Positions 1-7,138 of a DNA stretch of 13,915 nt are shown here, piece by piece. How positions within the stretch are numbered: the first letter of the stretch is position 1; each line of letters opens with the position of its first letter. The position numbers and the translations under genes are program-made. The DNA comes from Methanomassiliicoccales archaeon (GTDB taxonomy: Archaea; Thermoplasmatota; Thermoplasmata; SG8-5), in NCBI GenBank assembly GCA_030636255.1, contig DAOVXH010000024.1, positions 1-13,915 of the forward strand. Direction: 5' to 3'. The notes beneath the pieces were generated by a model. That model made no database searches, was not told the DNA's origin, and saw only the letters and a program-made list of their open reading frames with translations.

Positions 1-954
1 CTCCAATGCTCTCCAGAACGCATCTCCAGCTTCTTCAACAAATAATTCTAAGTCATATCTTTCAGCAGCCTTTTTCACGTTCTCCAGTGTCTCTGGAAAC
101 TCTAAACCAGTATTGGTAAAAATGAGCTTTGGGCGGATGCCTGCCTCCAGAACCAGAAGAAGTGTGGCCAGGCTGTCCTTTCCACCTGAGATTGAAACCG
201 CAACTGAAAGGTCGCTGTAATGATTTACAGTCTTCCGGATATGAGTCTTTGAATTGCGTCTTTTCTTTTCCAGCTTTCTCTCATTGCCCTTTACAGCGTC
301 AGACCATGTTTGGCCAGGTTCCAGAACTTGTAATTCAGGCACTTCCTTGTACCATCTGGACTTGATTGCTGCATCTCTTTCTGCGTCAATCATCTGTTGG
401 CCAGTCATTCTTGCCCTGCCTGTGGATATTACTTCCTTATTCTTTGTAATGGCAACAACCTCATCATCAATCTGAACTTCCGGGTCAGCGTCAAGAACAC
501 CAACTGCCATGGTGCTGGCTCCCTTGCGGATGAATGGAATTGCACCCTCATCAACAATTGCCCAGCTTCTAGAAATAACATCGGCTATTCTTCTAGCGCC
601 TTCAATACGGCAGATGAACCTCCACCCTATTCCAGGCTCATAAACATGGCTTCCAAGAACGCGACCTTGCATGACCACCTCGTCCAGAATATCCACACCT
701 GGGCTTTTGTTCAGCACTACAAGATTACCTTCTGGTATCATTGCCAGTCCTGTGCCTGGGCCGTACTTCTCATCTATTGTCTTGCGAATCCGTTCAATGT
801 CATGTGGAAATGCTGGCCTATAATCCCCTGGCGGCGTAATGTCCACTGGTTTACTTTCTTCACGGCAGATGGAGCAGCGTTCCAGCTCAACAAGTGGCAA
901 ATTACAGTTCATGCACCATTTCAGGCTTATTCTGCCTAATCTTACTGCTCCCAT
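1..954 (-). CDS. Zn-ribbon / PUA / PP-loop (PAPS reductase-like) protein, 3' end beyond window
   Basis: The 318 visible residues run off the left edge, so the C-terminus is missing. Order of parts: a zinc-ribbon-like N-terminus with two CxxC pairs (C14, C17, C27, C30); a middle region ending in a PUA-like domain (about 131-205, with KGASTMAVGVLDAD and STGRARM); a basic linker (about 222-242); then an ATP pyrophosphatase domain with the PP-loop SGGKDS at 256-261 and TNTGLEF at 280-286, as in the PAPS reductase superfamily. The family uses ATP to adenylate a substrate. Archaeal proteins of this fusion are usually called PAPS reductase-like, but true sulfate reduction is not shown. PUA domains usually bind RNA, so RNA thiolation or similar modification is an inference. 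ATG at 954 is the only start after an in-frame TAG 24 bases upstream, and AGGA lies just before it. It follows the PCNA gene by 55 bases and may be cotranscribed. Confidence 0.85.
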   Translation of the reverse strand, partial: MGAVRLGRISLKWCMNCNLPLVELERCSICREESKPVDITPPGDYRPAFPHDIERIRKTIDEKYGPGTGLAMIPEGNLVVLNKSPGVDILDEVVMQGRVLGSHVYEPGIGWRFICRIEGARRIADVISRSWAIVDEGAIPFIRKGASTMAVGVLDADPEVQIDDEVVAITKNKEVISTGRARMTGQQMIDAERDAAIKSRWYKEVPELQVLEPGQTWSDAVKGNERKLEKKRRNSKTHIRKTVNHYSDLSVAVSISGGKDSLATLLLVLEAGIRPKLIFTNTGLEFPETLENVKKAAERYDLELFVEEAGDAFWRALE

Positions 955-1009
955 GGATTTTCCTACTGGCTTTCGCTACGGATTAAAGAAATAGAGTATT
1001 TGAAAGAAA

Positions 1010-1747
1010 CTATTCGGATTCAATTCTCGGTGCCAGAAGGTAAGTAACCTCGCCCTTCTCATTGGCAATGGAGAATTCCAGTTTCACCGGATAGTCTGAG
1101 CCCATATGCATTGTCACAACACTGGCTGTGTGGATTGCCTTGAATATATTGGAGAAGTAATCCAGCGGAAATAGACTTCGAGTATCTTCCTTGCATTTGA
1201 GTTCTTCAAGCAAGTCTTTACCCAGCTTTAGATTTACCGAGTCTGTGTCACCATCGGACACCATCTCAAAGCCTTCCTTGTTTGCAACCAGTGCAATGTG
1301 GTCTGAAACACTCTCACTTGCCCGGATACCCTGGCGAATTTCATCTGTCTTTACAATAACCTTCACTGGTAAATTGAGGTTTGGAACCTTTGGTTCGGAC
1401 ATGCCAGTTGTATCAACCAGGCTCATCCTGCGGGTAATGTTTCCAACCTTGAATATTAGACGATTGCGTTCATCATCATGCTCCATGTGGATCATGTCAC
1501 CTGGCTTTGCCAGTCTTAGAACTTCCTTTATCTTGTCAATGTCAACACCAAGGGCAACATCATCTGCCTTGTATTCCTCAAATCCGCCCTTGCCCAGGCT
1601 GAGCTCTATCATTGCAACATGTGCCGGGTCAACAGCCTTTATGCTGAGTCCGGTCTTTGATGTTGAAATCTTGGCTTCATCCACAAGTGTGGACACTATG
1701 TCTACAACTTCCTTTAGCACATCGGGTCTAACCTTAGCTTTGAACAT
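1010..1747 (-). CDS. pcn: DNA polymerase sliding clamp (PCNA)
   Basis: A complete 245-residue PCNA, the usual archaeal length. It forms the ring around DNA that tethers polymerases, FEN1, ligase and other PIP-box proteins during replication and repair. The N-terminus (MFKAKVRPDVLKEVVDIVS), the motif SIKAVDPAHVAMIEL near residues 35-49, the interdomain connecting loop near 115-130 and the C-terminal LLAPRIESE are all typical. The start is supported by a run of six G (minus strand, 1758-1753) five bases before the ATG. It is divergent from pcc1 and shares a short AT-rich promoter region with it. The PP-loop/PUA gene lies 55 bases downstream on the same strand. A single clamp gene is visible, so a homotrimer is likely but not proven from this window. 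Confidence 0.97.
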   Translation of the reverse strand: MFKAKVRPDVLKEVVDIVSTLVDEAKISTSKTGLSIKAVDPAHVAMIELSLGKGGFEEYKADDVALGVDIDKIKEVLRLAKPGDMIHMEHDDERNRLIFKVGNITRRMSLVDTTGMSEPKVPNLNLPVKVIVKTDEIRQGIRASESVSDHIALVANKEGFEMVSDGDTDSVNLKLGKDLLEELKCKEDTRSLFPLDYFSNIFKAIHTASVVTMHMGSDYPVKLEFSIANEKGEVTYLLAPRIESE

Positions 1748-1836
1748 TTAGTCCCCCCTTTATTATCCCAGGGAAATAAATAGATGCATATATATGTTTG
1801 GGAATATTTATAGAGGTGAAATCTATTGCCCAGTCA
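1748..1836. promoter_or_regulatory. Divergent promoter region between pcn and pcc1
   Basis: On the minus strand a TATA-like stretch (CATATATATG, 1788-1797) precedes pcn, and six G at 1753-1758 form a Shine-Dalgarno-like element 5 bases before its ATG. On the plus strand ATTTATA (1806-1812) lies about 27 bases before ATG 1837, the spacing expected of a leaderless pcc1 transcript. GAGGTGA at 1813-1819 resembles a Shine-Dalgarno but is 17 bases from ATG 1837, too far for normal use. Assignments are by eye. Confidence 0.5.
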
Positions 1837-2055
1837 ATGAAGTCAACCTGCACCCTGGAAATTGAACTTTCTAATAATGAGACTGCAAATAATATAGCCA
1901 AGGCACTTGAGCTTGACAATGCTGGCTATATTGAAACAAGAATTGAAGGATGCACTATTTTTGCCACTGCCCAGGCAGAAGATATAATGACCCTGCGAAA
2001 CACAATCGATGATTATCTGGCATGTCTTACTGTTGCCCAGAAATCGCTGTTATAA
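1837..2055 (+). CDS. pcc1: KEOPS complex subunit Pcc1
   Basis: Pcc1 is the small dimerising subunit of KEOPS, which with Kae1, Bud32 and Cgi121 makes the t6A modification at tRNA position 37. The 72 residues from ATG 1837 fit the family: a first strand (STCTLEIEL), a helix (NETANNIAKALE), the strand pair around YIETRIEGCTIFATAQAED, and a C-terminal helix with the typical TLRNTIDDYLACL. In-frame TTG 1798 and GTG 1816 would add 13 or 7 residues, but they lie in the presumed promoter and extend before the first conserved strand, so ATG 1837 is preferred. It converges on tgtA, another tRNA modification gene, with 30 bases between the two stop codons. Confidence 0.85.
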   Translation: MKSTCTLEIELSNNETANNIAKALELDNAGYIETRIEGCTIFATAQAEDIMTLRNTIDDYLACLTVAQKSLL

Positions 2056-2071
2056 TCTATTTGTTGCTCAC

Positions 2072-2090
2072 CCTGAATCTCAGATTCAGG
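2072..2090. terminator. Inverted repeat over the tgtA stop codon
   Basis: CCTGAATCT and AGATTCAGG form a perfect 9-bp inverted repeat around a single C. The right arm includes the tgtA stop codon (2086-2088), and pcc1 ends 16 bases to the left. In RNA the innermost pairs would open to make a small loop. No T-run follows on either strand, so a terminator or 3'-end stability role is only a guess. Confidence 0.4.
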
Positions 2091-4050
2091 AGCCTGCTTT
2101 GAGTTTCAACTCAAAGCAGCCCTCTCTAACCTTGACAGCTATGCCGGTTTTGAATGCCAGCATCTCGTCCCTGGTCATAATTGCCCGGCCTATGGCGCAA
2201 AGTTCATCTGCCTCATTCACCACCAGAACTTCATCACCAGGAATTATTTCTGTATCTGCGTCAATAACAAATGCCGCGAAAACAGATTTACCTTTTCTAT
2301 TGAACTCAGCAGAATCAGGATGCACAGTAACCCGCATCTTTGGCCCAGGGAATGTTTTATGAAGTATCTGGCCCCCTGCCAATTTCAATGTGAAAATACC
2401 GTCTCCAGCACGCATTGACAGGATATGTTTTCCATCTACCTTCACATTTCTTATGCGATTTGTCTTTGGCGAGAGAACAAGTTCCACTTTGCCGTCCAGG
2501 AGAGCACGGCCAGCTCCTCTGCCGAACTGTATATCAGCAGTGGCCTTGACCCTTGCCAGGTTCATGTCAAATAAATCTGGTTCCCCCTGTGGTATGGAAT
2601 CAATGGTCTCCTTGCCCTGCCAGTGTTTTATTTCTGGTGTAATAATGCCAGCATCCATGAATTCCTTAAGAACTTTCAATTTCTCCTGCTGGATTCCAGG
2701 TTCTAGATGTTCAGATATAACTGATTGGGAAATAGGATACATCTCATCTAGTTCAATTGGAACAGGGCAGAACAATGAATCCACCCAGTATGCCACATTA
2801 TTTTTATCTTTTATTTTGGATATTTGTTCCCAGTATGACCTGTAATAGGGCTTTGTTGCATCTGGAAATAATATCTGATACTTGCTGGCAGGAGGTTCGT
2901 ACCGCTCCATTATGCGTTTTTTCAGCCTTGAAACTGTAGGTCGATAATAGGATTCCGGGGAAGTGTAAAGGTATGCCAGGTCTCTTGATAATGGTTCGGT
3001 CTTTTCCAGAAAATCAGCATGCTTGCGGAAGCATTTCATACCGTCCAGAAGGGCAGGATGCGCTCTTGCTCGACTTTCCGCCAGCTCCCAGATACGGCCT
3101 TCATGAATTGCCTGCTTGACAATTCGCATTTCCGCGAAGGAAACATAAAGATTGTGCATTGCCAGTAATTTTTCCTGATTGGGACTCTGCCGTAGTTCAT
3201 CAGCTGTGTGGCTGGTGCATATCGGGCAATGGCAAGGTAATTCCCTGATATCCTTGAGAAATCGTGTGCCGTCAGAGAACATCATTCTTCCATCTCTGGC
3301 AAACTTCGCATATGCCGCAGAATCAACCATATCACAGCCTGCTAGTACTGCCAGGGAAAACATCATTGGATGGCCGCACCCGAACAAATGAACTGGAATT
3401 GACGGATTGAGGTATTTTTTGGCTGAAAGAACAGCATCCATGAGAGTGAAGTACATCTGCTTTTCCATCATTGGCACTACCCCGCCAATTGGGAAAACAT
3501 CACAATCAATTTTGCTCATTTCCTGGGCCGCATACTCCCGCAAATCTGGAAATCTGCCCCCTTGAATCGGACCGGCCAGCATCATATTGCCTTTATTGTC
3601 AGCAGATAGTTTTGTTCTTTCAATGGTAATCTTAAGGTCTGTTTCCACTTTTTCCCGTTTGTCCTCTGGCTCGGAAAAAATGTCCAGAACTGTCCCAATA
3701 TCAGAACCAATGGCCTTCTGAAATTCAATTATCTCCAGGGGTTTTAATTTAACCTCGCCGTACATATGTGATTGAAAGGTTCCAGAGTCAGTCATAATAG
3801 GGCCGTCAAAGCCAACAAGTTCATGAAGCCCTTTTTCCAGAGCAACTTCCCGCAAATCATCATATTTTTTAATGATATAGGAATTGGTAATAATAGCCTG
3901 GGTGCCGAACTTTTCTTTCATATCCTTCGGATGAATAGTAACCTGATTGGGATTGAACACTGGCAATAGGGTAGGTGTTTCAATCTTACCGTGTGCGGTC
4001 TCCAGGATACCGATACGGGCCAGGCCGTCTCTGTCCTTTAATTCGAACAT
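2086..4050 (-). CDS. tgtA: Archaeosine tRNA-guanine transglycosylase with C-terminal PUA domain
   Basis: TgtA swaps guanine 15 in the tRNA D-loop for preQ0, the first tRNA-bound step to archaeosine. The protein has 654 residues, at the long end for the family, and is complete. The catalytic domain shows MTDSGTFQ (nucleophile D88), the substrate-site stretch FPIGGVVPM at 186-194, a second conserved Asp in MVDSAAYAKFARDGR (D243) and the zinc ligands C273, C275, C278 and H281 (CHCPICTSH). Archaeal C-terminal domains follow, ending in a PUA domain (about 570-648, with KGKSVFAAFVIDAD and CAIGRAIMTRDEM) that binds the tRNA acceptor end. Unlike in haloarchaea, the catalytic and PUA parts are not split into two genes. 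ATG 4050 has no clear Shine-Dalgarno, but an AT-rich box lies about 27 bases upstream. preQ0 synthesis genes and an amidotransferase for the next step are not in the window. Confidence 0.95.
   Translation of the reverse strand: MFELKDRDGLARIGILETAHGKIETPTLLPVFNPNQVTIHPKDMKEKFGTQAIITNSYIIKKYDDLREVALEKGLHELVGFDGPIMTDSGTFQSHMYGEVKLKPLEIIEFQKAIGSDIGTVLDIFSEPEDKREKVETDLKITIERTKLSADNKGNMMLAGPIQGGRFPDLREYAAQEMSKIDCDVFPIGGVVPMMEKQMYFTLMDAVLSAKKYLNPSIPVHLFGCGHPMMFSLAVLAGCDMVDSAAYAKFARDGRMMFSDGTRFLKDIRELPCHCPICTSHTADELRQSPNQEKLLAMHNLYVSFAEMRIVKQAIHEGRIWELAESRARAHPALLDGMKCFRKHADFLEKTEPLSRDLAYLYTSPESYYRPTVSRLKKRIMERYEPPASKYQILFPDATKPYYRSYWEQISKIKDKNNVAYWVDSLFCPVPIELDEMYPISQSVISEHLEPGIQQEKLKVLKEFMDAGIITPEIKHWQGKETIDSIPQGEPDLFDMNLARVKATADIQFGRGAGRALLDGKVELVLSPKTNRIRNVKVDGKHILSMRAGDGIFTLKLAGGQILHKTFPGPKMRVTVHPDSAEFNRKGKSVFAAFVIDADTEIIPGDEVLVVNEADELCAIGRAIMTRDEMLAFKTGIAVKVREGCFELKLKAGS
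2094..2119. repeat. 12-bp perfect inverted repeat inside the 3' end of tgtA
   Basis: CTGCTTTGAGTT (2094-2105), spacer TC, then AACTCAAAGCAG (2108-2119). It lies in the last ten codons of tgtA (CFELKLKAG) and is separated by three bases from the inverted repeat at 2072-2090. The two hairpins together end the convergent pcc1/tgtA pair. The symmetry is exact; the function is not known. Confidence 0.6.
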
Positions 4051-4071
4051 CAGGCGACCATAATACTGGCC

Positions 4072-4083
4072 TGATTTAATATT
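4072..4083 (-). promoter_or_regulatory. TATA-like box of tgtA (leaderless start)
   Basis: On the minus strand CAAAATATTAAATC is centred about 27 bases before ATG 4050. No Shine-Dalgarno precedes this ATG, so transcription probably begins at or beside the start codon. Spacing seen in the sequence; promoter function inferred. Confidence 0.45.
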
Positions 4084-4107
4084 TTGTGAGTACAGTATTA
4101 TTTGTAT

Positions 4108-4164
4108 TCCTCTACCATCTCCACCACCACTGCCGCCACCATAGCCTCCCTCATCATCATCTTC
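4108..4164 (-). repeat. G-rich GGN/GAN triplet tract between abiEii and tgtA
   Basis: On the minus strand this is a purine-rich run of GAT, GGT, GGC and GGA triplets, far more G-rich than the AT-rich abiEii gene beside it. In the tgtA reading frame it would read as an acidic then glycine-rich segment (EDDDEGGYGGGSGGG), open from about 4220 into tgtA, but there is no ATG, GTG or TTG in that frame, so it is not annotated as coding. It may be a coding remnant, a microsatellite or a G-rich structure. Confidence 0.5.
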
Positions 4165-4166
4165 GG

Positions 4167-5099
4167 CTACTGTGCCTGCTCCCCCGTGATTTCCTTTCTT
4201 ATTTCTTCCAGCTCTTTTATTATCCTAACAATTTCCTCTTGCATTCCATCTGGAGGTTCAACCAGAAGTAGTTTCAGCTCATCAGATTCAAGAATATCCA
4301 GTGGGGGGGCTGGCTTAATCTCTAATCTATCACCATACTTTTGGTATAATTTTATAGTGAAATTGATTTTTTGTTTTATTGCATCTTTGAAATCTGCCAG
4401 TTTGAACCCCATTTCTTTTTCCAAATAATAAATATCAACTGCATCACGAACCTTAAACGCGATTCTCGTAAGGGATGCTCTGACTTTTTCCACGAAAATC
4501 TCTCTGGCATCATAACAGGGATAGACAACTTCTTTTGTGTATTCCTCCCACTGCTCTTCATGAAGGAACTTTATCTGCTCCGATTCAATTCCTTCGATAT
4601 AGCTTTTTAATTTATATTCTGTGATTGGATAGATAATATCTTCAACAAAGTTCACTTCTAATTTTATGAAGTTCAGATGTCCAAGCATTTCTGAATCATA
4701 GTAAATTTTGAATGTGACCATTCGGCCTCCACTATGAATTTGGACATAATGAGTATCAGCTTTGTTTCCAGAGAAATCAAAGCCTAACTCTTCACAAATG
4801 ACCTTAAGGGCGTCACAGAGAGTTGTTATTTCAGCCGAACACCTTCTTGCACACTGGCTTTTAGTTTCTCCATTCCAGATGTCTTTATTTCTCCAAGTAA
4901 AATCAAGGTCTTCAGAAAATCTAAAATATGTCAAATATGCCTTTATTAAACAGGTTCCACCTTTGAAGACTAGGTTATCTTTGAAATATGACTCCTGAGA
5001 TATTCTATATAATATTCTGTGGAGATGATAATCTTTCTCAACGATATCATCTCTTTTAACTGAATCGTCAGCGGTTAATGCTACAAAAAACTCCTTCAT
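4167..5099 (-). CDS. AbiEii-type nucleotidyltransferase toxin
   Basis: Toxin half of a type IV toxin-antitoxin and phage-exclusion module of the AbiE family. The 310 residues hold the family's nucleotidyltransferase motifs: GGT at 47-49 followed by RFSEDLDF at 60-67, the core with metal-binding acidic residues; KLEVNF at 146-151; EIFVEKVRASLTR at 200-212 with the conserved Lys; and VRDAVDIYYL at 217-226. All are intact, so it is probably active. Related MenA-like enzymes add nucleotides to tRNA; the target of this one is unknown. The start overlaps the stop of the antitoxin gene by 4 bases (ATGA), with GGAGAG about 6 bases before it, so translation is coupled. The gene is visibly more AT-rich than tgtA and truD, which suggests horizontal transfer. 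The last roughly 50 residues (acidic, then a charged helix) are poorly conserved in appearance. Confidence 0.9.
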   Translation of the reverse strand: MKEFFVALTADDSVKRDDIVEKDYHLHRILYRISQESYFKDNLVFKGGTCLIKAYLTYFRFSEDLDFTWRNKDIWNGETKSQCARRCSAEITTLCDALKVICEELGFDFSGNKADTHYVQIHSGGRMVTFKIYYDSEMLGHLNFIKLEVNFVEDIIYPITEYKLKSYIEGIESEQIKFLHEEQWEEYTKEVVYPCYDAREIFVEKVRASLTRIAFKVRDAVDIYYLEKEMGFKLADFKDAIKQKINFTIKLYQKYGDRLEIKPAPPLDILESDELKLLLVEPPDGMQEEIVRIIKELEEIRKEITGEQAQ

Positions 5100-5734
5100 A
5101 TTAACTCTCCAAATCTTTGAAATCGAATTGTGTAATGTTTCATATATTCATTTATTTTATTCTCATCAAGGAGAGGGGATTGTTCTCTCACTATGCTTAG
5201 TACATAAGGGCTTTTATTCTTATTTCTATAAGTACGATAAGCCATGTCTAATACAGTTTTCTCTTTGTCAGAGTATCTAATTAATTCTTTTTTCTTTATA
5301 CCAAATTGAAAATGTTTCTTGTTCCATTTAAGGAACTTGAACTTCTTATCCATTATGGTTATTACTTTAGTTGTTTCATATGTATTAGTCACGACATAAT
5401 CAATTGAGAAATATTCATGGGTCATGTTATTCATTTTAAGAGCTGTTTCGAGGCCATAATACCAGTCTTTCACGCCTTTTACTTTGAGTGCCATTGCTAT
5501 TATCTCATAGATTGAATGTTCAAGCTTTTTCATCTCACGTTCTTCAGGGTTTTTTACATAATAGTATCCCCTGAGAACTCTTATAATATAGCCATGCTCC
5601 TGAAGATACCGTAATGTTCTTTCTTCATTTTTGCCTAAATTTAACGCAAGTTGGTTTATTCTCTGAGATGTAGTAACTTTATTTTTTTCTAAGATTAATT
5701 TCTTCCAGATTATTGTTGCAGACATTTGACTCAT
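5096..5734 (-). CDS. AbiEi-type antitoxin / winged-helix regulator
   Basis: First gene of the AbiE pair, 212 residues. The N-terminus (about 17-62) is a winged-helix DNA-binding domain: TTSQRINQLALNLGKNEERT followed by LQEHGYIIRVLRGYYYV, where the hairpin with RGYYYV is characteristic of AbiEi-like and related archaeal antitoxins. The rest is the AbiEi C-terminal domain, with YGLETALKMNNM and a late YSDKEKTVLDMAY stretch. Family members neutralise AbiEii without stable binding and repress their own promoter. The start at 5734 is set by GGTGGG five bases upstream. The stop codon TGA overlaps the abiEii ATG. Codons are AT-rich and Lys-rich, like abiEii and unlike the flanking housekeeping genes. 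Confidence 0.85.
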   Translation of the reverse strand: MSQMSATIIWKKLILEKNKVTTSQRINQLALNLGKNEERTLRYLQEHGYIIRVLRGYYYVKNPEEREMKKLEHSIYEIIAMALKVKGVKDWYYGLETALKMNNMTHEYFSIDYVVTNTYETTKVITIMDKKFKFLKWNKKHFQFGIKKKELIRYSDKEKTVLDMAYRTYRNKNKSPYVLSIVREQSPLLDENKINEYMKHYTIRFQRFGELI

Positions 5735-5740
5735 AATATC

Positions 5741-5800
5741 CCACCTTTTGGGAGGTTATGAGATAAATGTATATAATAACATCGAATTCTAACGATTGTT
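5741..5800 (-). promoter_or_regulatory. Promoter and possible operators of the abiE operon
   Basis: On the minus strand TTATTATATACATTTATC (about 5763-5780) is a TATA-like region, and GGTGGG (5745-5740) is the Shine-Dalgarno of abiEi. Two imperfect inverted repeats frame it: AACATCG and CGATTGTT around AATTCTAA (5778-5800), and ACCT/AGGT (5743-5756), the second beside the Shine-Dalgarno. AbiEi proteins are known to autorepress through inverted repeats in their promoter, so these are candidate operators; the repeats are short and imperfect. Confidence 0.35.
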
Positions 5801-5812
5801 AAAAAAGAAAAA
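5801..5812 (-). terminator. T-rich terminator after truD
   Basis: On the minus strand T5-C-T6 follows the truD stop codon by about 25 bases. Archaeal transcription commonly ends in such T-rich tracts without a hairpin. It would separate the rpoL-truD transcript from the abiE promoter just beyond. Confidence 0.5.
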
Positions 5813-5836
5813 GAGGGATGGCAAATATGGCTGATA

Positions 5837-7138
5837 CTAGTATTTCGTCAGTTCCTTGGCCTTCATAAACTCCCGCAAAAAAGTAGTGGCATAACACCCT
5901 TTATACAGTTCAAAGCCAAACTGAATTGCGTCATCCACCTGTCTGAACTCGAAATCTTTTGCAGGAGCTAATATTTCTCTTCTCTTGCCCTTGGAGCCCA
6001 ATTTATAATACTCATTAAGAACAAAGTCACGCTGTTTTACGCCCTCTTGTTCAATTATGCTGGCCTCTATTTCTCCCATCTCTCCATTGGCAAATTTGGA
6101 CTCATGGCCGTAGAGTGTCGCGCTGATGAAGGCCTTTTTCTTGGCAATAAGCCCTGTGAGCATTGGAATATTGCTCTCTGTTGCTTCAAGCCAGTTATTG
6201 TGGTCTGGAAGTTTGTTCTGGTCCATTTTCAGAACCATGTCACCAGGCACTGGCTGGTTTAAAGGTAAATTACGGCGCATCCTCTCGCTGAGAATCTTAT
6301 TGAACAGATATGATTGATAGGCGTGAATGAACATCATAAGCAGGTTTTGCGGTAGGTTTTCCAATGCTCCAACATAATCATCTGGTTTCACCACCAGATG
6401 GTTCATTATGGCCTTCTCAAAGCTCAGGTTATATGGGAAATCATGCAATGCTTTTGCATAGTCCCCGGTCTTTCCAAGCTCTATTCTTGCTGCTGTTGCT
6501 TCATTGTTCTCATGAGTTCCTGGTGTGCACAGGTATTCTCGGACTGCCAGTTCCGGCTTTCCCCTGGTCATATGCTTTCCCATGAGATGGGTTATTGGCC
6601 GTACTGCGCCGAACCTCTGCACTCCAAAATAATTTGGAAATCCACCGATATTGTTCAATTGATTGGCAATACTCTGGGTGGCATTCATTGCCTCTGGCAT
6701 TTTCATGTCCAGGTTTTTGAGTGTAATAGAAAATTTATTGCCAATAAGGTCTCCCAGGCCAATCTGCTTTTTTGTTTGATAGATGTTCAGGAACTCAATG
6801 TCCTTCATTTCAATTGCATGAACATCATCCATTGGCGCTGCAAAAACAAATAGCTGGGTGGAGATTGCCCGCTTGTCCTTTGTGCCGGCAAACATTATTT
6901 TTTTTCGGGAGATTCTCAAACGTCTGGCAAATTCCCTCACAAGACGATTGGTCTCCCAGTATCTGGCCCTGACAATTGCCGCTGTATTTTGGCCGGTTGG
7001 ATCCTCTTCTGGCATTACTGAGACTTCCTCAACCACAAAGTCCTCTGGTTCAACCCGCAGGGTACCGCCTATTCCTGGTGAATCTGTAAAAAATAACTCG
7101 AGACCTATCTGGCGTTCTAATTCTGAACTGGGAATCAT
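5837..7138 (-). CDS. truD: tRNA pseudouridine synthase TruD
   Basis: TruD isomerises uridine 13 of tRNA to pseudouridine; archaeal relatives may also act on U35 or other sites. The 433 residues match the archaeal form. The catalytic motif AGTKDKRA lies at 84-91 with the nucleophile D88, and NYFGVQRFG at 169-177 is the second signature. A typical TRUD insertion domain follows (about 178-330), and the C-terminal part contains FVLNEYYKLGSKGKRRE, as in archaeal TruD. Its ATG overlaps the stop codon of rpoL by 4 bases (ATGA), so the two genes are translationally coupled. No internal damage is seen. Confidence 0.95.
   Translation of the reverse strand: MIPSSELERQIGLELFFTDSPGIGGTLRVEPEDFVVEEVSVMPEEDPTGQNTAAIVRARYWETNRLVREFARRLRISRKKIMFAGTKDKRAISTQLFVFAAPMDDVHAIEMKDIEFLNIYQTKKQIGLGDLIGNKFSITLKNLDMKMPEAMNATQSIANQLNNIGGFPNYFGVQRFGAVRPITHLMGKHMTRGKPELAVREYLCTPGTHENNEATAARIELGKTGDYAKALHDFPYNLSFEKAIMNHLVVKPDDYVGALENLPQNLLMMFIHAYQSYLFNKILSERMRRNLPLNQPVPGDMVLKMDQNKLPDHNNWLEATESNIPMLTGLIAKKKAFISATLYGHESKFANGEMGEIEASIIEQEGVKQRDFVLNEYYKLGSKGKRREILAPAKDFEFRQVDDAIQFGFELYKGCYATTFLREFMKAKELTKY

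Noticed and set aside
397..939. 180-codon open frame on the plus strand
   Set aside because: It is antisense to the PP-loop/PUA gene, whose minus-strand product has clear domain motifs; the plus-strand translation is compositionally odd (Cys/Trp-rich) with no family resemblance.
1191..1751. 186-codon open frame on the plus strand
   Set aside because: Antisense shadow of PCNA, rich in Ser/Thr as expected of an antisense frame.
4049..4160. C/D box-like elements (TGATGA and CTGATG) on the minus strand
   Set aside because: Spacing of about 100 bases and absence of a proper D box and terminal stem do not fit an archaeal C/D box sRNA.
4167..4230. Programmed -1 frameshift fusing AbiEii to TgtA
   Set aside because: The frames would join, but I see no canonical X_XXY_YYZ slippery heptamer in the AbiEii reading frame, and tgtA has its own promoter-like box and start.
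6398..6853. 151-codon open frame on the plus strand
   Set aside because: Antisense to truD; Cys-rich and without domain or start signals.
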